From: Candidatus Gastranaerophilales bacterium
GTDB lineage: Bacteria; Cyanobacteriota; Vampirovibrionia; Gastranaerophilales; Gastranaerophilaceae
Length of the DNA stretch: 40,264 nt
NCBI GenBank assembly: GCA_024695865.1
Contig: JAILHI010000012.1
Location: forward strand, 1-40,264
Direction of reading: 5' to 3'
The notes beneath the pieces were generated by a model, which was not told the DNA's origin, did no database searches, and saw nothing but the letters and a program-made list of their open reading frames with translations. Shown here in pieces: positions 38,187 through 40,264 of this stretch; the first letter of the stretch is position 1, and each line of letters opens with the position of its first letter. A program made the translations under genes and the position numbers.

Positions 38187-39098
38187 TTATACTATCGCTG
38201 CCCCGTTTTCTTCGGGAACAAACGTCATTATTTCATATTTTATGTCCAAATCGTGCCAAATTTTTTCAACGATTGTCTTTACATTATCTATATTATCACC
38301 CTCGGTTATAACTGCAAGTGTCGGACCTGCACCGCTCAAAACACAGCCTAACACGTTATTTTCTTTTTTAAGTTCGGAAATAATTTCAGACATTCCAGGG
38401 ACTAACTTTTCACGATAAGGCTGATGAATTTTATCGTTAAGAGCGCTTCTCATAATATCTGCATTGTGGTTTGTGATTGCAGTTATCAACTGTGCCGACT
38501 TTTGAATATTGTAAACGGCATCTTTAAAGGCAACTTTTTCGGGCAGAACAGAACGTGCAAGTTCGGTCAAAAGTTTGTAATCGGGGATACAAACGCTGAT
38601 TTTCCAGTCTTTGCACCAGTCGATTTTTTCATACAGAACATGCCCGTCGTCCTCAATCGAAGCCACAACAAAACCGCCCGTAAAAGCGGGTGTGGTGTTA
38701 TCGGGGTGACCCTCAATCGAAGCCGCAATGTCTATCAAATCCTGTTTTGACAAAGGATTTCCGTTTAATTCGTTTGCGGCAATCAAAGCACCAGATATGA
38801 CGGAAGCACTGCTTCCAAGTCCTCTTGCAATCGGAATATGAGTTTCAACTCTTACTTCATAGCCCGTATTTTCAGTTTTTGTCTTTTCGTGAAATCTCTT
38901 AAATGCCTGAAAAATGATATTTTTTTCATCAACCACAAAAGTTCTGACGTCGTTTTTCTCATCGATTATAACTTTAACATCACCGTCAGCCGCTTTTTTA
39001 ACCTTTACAAAGTTATAAAGAGGAAAGGCTATCCCTGCACAATCAAAACAAGGTCCTAAATTTGCGCTTGATGCAGGTGCTTTAACCGTAACTTCCAT
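38187..39098 (-). CDS. thrB: Homoserine kinase (GHMP family)
   Basis: 303 aa from the ATG at 39098, with GGTGG about six bases upstream; a GTG three codons earlier is less likely. Motifs: APASSANLGPCFDCAGIA, the GHMP ATP loop IPIARGLGSSASV, and C-terminal LSGAGPTLAVI. It phosphorylates L-homoserine for threonine synthesis. It starts about 11 nt after dnaN stops. Confidence 0.94.
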   Translation of the reverse strand: MEVTVKAPASSANLGPCFDCAGIAFPLYNFVKVKKAADGDVKVIIDEKNDVRTFVVDEKNIIFQAFKRFHEKTKTENTGYEVRVETHIPIARGLGSSASVISGALIAANELNGNPLSKQDLIDIAASIEGHPDNTTPAFTGGFVVASIEDDGHVLYEKIDWCKDWKISVCIPDYKLLTELARSVLPEKVAFKDAVYNIQKSAQLITAITNHNADIMRSALNDKIHQPYREKLVPGMSEIISELKKENNVLGCVLSGAGPTLAVITEGDNIDNVKTIVEKIWHDLDIKYEIMTFVPEENGAAIV

Positions 39099-39109
39099 AT
39101 CCGCCACCG

Positions 39110-40228
39110 TTAAATTTTCATCGGCATTGCAAGATAAACGTAATCTTCATTGCTTACGGGCTTAAATACTGCCGCAGACTGACTTCCGTTTATACCCATC
39201 GTGAATTTGTCACATTCGATTGTTTTAAGAAAATCAAAAATGAGTTTGTAATTGAAGGCTATTTTAAATTCATCTCCGGTATAATCCGTTTCGATAACAT
39301 CCTCGGAAGTTCCTGAATCGGGTGTATCTGCTTTAAGATACATCTTTCCGTCTCTTAAAATAAACTTAATAAGGTTTGTTCTTTCGTTAATAAGACACGA
39401 AACTCTGTCAATAGCGCCGTAAAGTTCATTCTTGTCAACCTTAACAGTATTAGACATTTCTTTCGGAATTAACTGGTTATACTGCGGATATTCACCAGAA
39501 ACGAGTTTTGATATTATCATATAACTGTTGGTCTTTAAAATAAGTCTTGAATTTACAACCTTAACTTTGACTTTATCCTCAACGATAATTGATGAAACAC
39601 GCATAAATTCATTTAAAGTTTTTGCGGGAATAACAATTTTTGCGGTTTTATTATCTGCATTTGCAATTTTATGGGAATATTTTGCAAGTCTGTTTCCGTC
39701 AGTTGCAGCCATTTCAATTTTATCGTCCTCAATCTTAAAGAAAACGCCGCTTATAACGTTTCTGTTATCAAAGGAAGCAACCGCAAAAGCAGTGTTTTTT
39801 ATAGTCTTTATCAAGGTATCTGCTTCAACGGATATTGAATCTTCATCTGTAAGTTCATTTTCTTTCTGAATAATTTTAGGAAATTCTTCGGCAGATATAC
39901 CGATTAAATCAAATTTTGTATTGCCGCATTTAATTGTAACCACGTTGTTATCAGGATTTAAAGAAAATTCTATCGGCTTGTCGGGAAGTTTTGAAACAAT
40001 TTCAAAAATTTTTCTGGCGGGAAGTGTGATTTTGCCTTCTTCCTTTACGGACGCCGTCGTTTTTGTTATAATTGATAAATCTAAATCAGTTGCCGATAAT
40101 TTTATCTTATTATCTTCGGCTTCAAAAAGTATATTTGCCAAAACAGGCTGAATACCTCTCATTACCGTGATTTTTTCAACTGTTTTGATTTTATTTAAAA
40201 GTGATTCCTTATCCGTTATAAATAGCAT
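39110..40228 (-). CDS. dnaN: DNA polymerase III beta subunit (sliding clamp)
   Basis: 372 aa, the normal length. Three repeated clamp domains can be followed: an N-terminal MRGIQPVLANILFEA, a central AFAVASFDNRNVISGVFFKI, MAATDGNRLAKY, and a C-terminal end YVYLAMPMKI close to the usual MPMRL. It holds replicative polymerase on DNA. AAGGGA precedes the ATG. dnaA is not in the window, so this is not clearly the origin. Confidence 0.97.
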   Translation of the reverse strand: MLFITDKESLLNKIKTVEKITVMRGIQPVLANILFEAEDNKIKLSATDLDLSIITKTTASVKEEGKITLPARKIFEIVSKLPDKPIEFSLNPDNNVVTIKCGNTKFDLIGISAEEFPKIIQKENELTDEDSISVEADTLIKTIKNTAFAVASFDNRNVISGVFFKIEDDKIEMAATDGNRLAKYSHKIANADNKTAKIVIPAKTLNEFMRVSSIIVEDKVKVKVVNSRLILKTNSYMIISKLVSGEYPQYNQLIPKEMSNTVKVDKNELYGAIDRVSCLINERTNLIKFILRDGKMYLKADTPDSGTSEDVIETDYTGDEFKIAFNYKLIFDFLKTIECDKFTMGINGSQSAAVFKPVSNEDYVYLAMPMKI

Positions 40229-40264
40229 GTTTTTTCCCTTATATGAATTTACGTGTTACCTTTA

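Noticed and set aside
39110-40264. Replication origin next to dnaN
   Set aside because: No dnaA and no cluster of DnaA boxes is visible before the window ends.

Overview
This is a chromosomal window of AT-rich bacterial DNA with about 38 protein genes and no rRNA, recognisable tRNA, CRISPR array or complete insertion sequence. The organism is diderm: there are LptC/LptA-type lipopolysaccharide-transport proteins, a lipobox lipoprotein, a TonB-C-type protein and an O-acyltransferase pair. Rubrerythrin and several radical SAM enzymes suggest an anaerobe. GlgC, a PII protein with Ser49 in its T-loop, and the overall gene set would fit a gut-type non-photosynthetic relative of Cyanobacteria (Melainabacteria/Gastranaerophilales). 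That placement is inference at moderate confidence; no marker phylogeny could be run.

Layout. 0.1-5.8 kb: a surface-polysaccharide-like block with three radical SAM proteins (two with an N-terminal SPASM-like domain), a GDP-mannose enzyme (manC) and a LicD transferase. 5.8-9.1 kb: a lipoprotein, a LOG-family protein and a secreted PHP phosphoesterase, flanked by two near-identical ~260-bp compound repeats. 9.1-16.1 kb: a compact minus-strand run, gyrB > TPR protein > diguanylate cyclase > FtsB-like > lptC > lptA. 16.1-19.1 kb: a TonB-C protein, a deaminase, three small genes (one a 34-codon ORF) and repeat-rich spacers. 19.1-25.5 kb: lepA-glgC, rubrerythrin, and an MBOAT/SGNH O-acylation pair. 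25.5-28.5 kb: a repeat mosaic, then alr-ruvB. 28.5-32 kb: amt-PII-MFS; the amt reading frame is broken by an 11-A tract close to its start. 32-36.9 kb: an unknown gene divergent from a formyltransferase, then an HD/OB nuclease, an exported VirB10-like protein, pncC and an isocitrate-type dehydrogenase. 36.9-40.2 kb: dnaN-thrB-pgk on the minus strand.

How it fits together: most genes are core (replication and repair: dnaN, gyrB, ruvB; translation: lepA; envelope: lpt genes, alr, MBOAT; carbon and nitrogen: glgC, pgk, dehydrogenase, amt/PII). Most longer spacers between operons (six exceed 300 bp) are mosaics of a few recurring palindromic modules.

The most unusual items are the two permuted SPASM/radical SAM proteins, the A11 frameshift in amt together with an atypical PII T-loop, a 34-codon gene with its own ribosome site and terminator, a symmetric divergent promoter at 32.7 kb, and an orphan terminator at 25.56 kb that may end a small RNA.
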